In this document: positions 63,809-64,000 of the stretch, piece after piece
Position numbering within the stretch: position 1 is the first letter of the stretch
How the letters are laid out: each line of letters begins with the position of its first letter
Origin: Elizabethkingia sp. YR214
Lineage (GTDB): Bacteria; Bacteroidota; Bacteroidia; Flavobacteriales; Weeksellaceae
DNA: 64,000 bases
Reading direction: 5' to 3'
Assembly (NCBI RefSeq): GCF_003058195.1
Contig: NZ_QBUH01000005.1
Coordinates: 407,692-471,691 of the forward strand
Notes under the pieces: model-generated
Database searches by the model: none
The model's input: only the letters and a program-made list of their open reading frames with translations
What the model was told of the DNA's origin: nothing
Position numbers and translations under genes: made by a program

Positions 63809-64000
63809 TTAAATATTAATATCTATTTTAGATGAATAAATACGGCTAGGATCTCCAAATAAAGCAATACTTTCAATCATAATACCTAGATTATTCTTTA
63901 CGTTTCCATTATAGACCTCCTTTCCATTTAGGGTAACAACAATAGGTTTTGTAAAATCTACTTTATCAACATAGAGGCTTATTTTTCCGGAAACAGTTCC
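63809..64000 (-). CDS. 3' end of an unidentified gene
   Basis: The last 63 codons of a minus-strand gene are visible, open at the window edge and ending in TAA at 63809. The peptide alternates strands (GKISLYVDKVDFTKPIVVTL, then NGKEVYNGNV) and ends SKIDINI. NGKEVYNG-like strands occur at the end of secreted esterases and peptidases, but this is weak. No function is assigned. Confidence 0.6.
   Translation of the reverse strand, partial: GTVSGKISLYVDKVDFTKPIVVTLNGKEVYNGNVKNNLGIMIESIALFGDPSRIYSSKIDINI

Overview
The window is a chromosomal segment of a low-GC Bacteroidota of the class Flavobacteriia, most likely Weeksellaceae (Elizabethkingia or Chryseobacterium-like). The evidence is the gene content (GLPGLI protein, DUF5686-type outer-membrane protein, S46 dipeptidyl peptidase, DnaG without zinc ligands, lytic LytS/LytTR pair, Kdp locus with a sigma-54 activator) and the repeated TAnnTTTG promoter -7 element, which is specific to Bacteroidota. 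Most genes are ordinary housekeeping or accessory chromosomal genes. I see no phage, plasmid, CRISPR array or insertion sequence.

Layout. 1-7 kb: DMT transporters, an acetyltransferase, a VIT-family metal transporter, a secreted-protein gene killed by a stop codon directly after its signal peptide, a di-heme peroxidase and a PhoX-like phosphatase. 7-20 kb: clpP, dnaG, DedA, cupin, prfB, a Crp-like regulator, a degenerate AAA protein, an ABC-2 exporter, alaS, an SDR and a secreted nuclease. 20-33 kb: carboxylesterase, DUF5686 protein, ligA, a Fur-family regulator, CPBP protease, LytS/LytTR two-component system and a Zn/Cd P-type ATPase.

33.2-43.5 kb is the most coherent system: a potassium-uptake regulon. 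A sigma-54 activator (33227-34555) is followed by two 20-bp-phased palindromes and a sigma-54-like element. The operon then encodes two overlapping single-span micropeptides, kdpF, kdpA, kdpB, kdpC, an outer-membrane barrel, a KdpD sensor with no kinase domain, and a separate HAMP-PAS histidine kinase. No KdpE is present. The likely flow is K+ limitation sensed by the split KdpD/kinase, then phosphorylation of the NtrC-type activator, then sigma-54 transcription of the pump and its porin.

43.5-57.3 kb: MgtC-like protein, ParB-like small protein, NlpE lipoprotein, DPP11-type S46 peptidase, GH3 beta-glucosidase, PutP, M16 peptidase, aspartase and a peptidoglycan amidase. 57.4-62.3 kb is a tRNA hot spot: tRNA-Ser, then a tandemly duplicated tRNA-Pro/tRNA-Arg pair, then a GIY-YIG nuclease gene whose 3' end runs into a tRNA-like remnant, a foreign-looking acetyltransferase, a second remnant, and a phzF/AraC/hydrolase group. 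Three copies of the tRNA-Arg tail mark the joints, suggesting stepwise insertion at this tRNA. 62.4-64 kb: a GLPGLI protein beside a small Cys-rich peptide with a double-glycine leader, then the 3' end of an unidentified gene.
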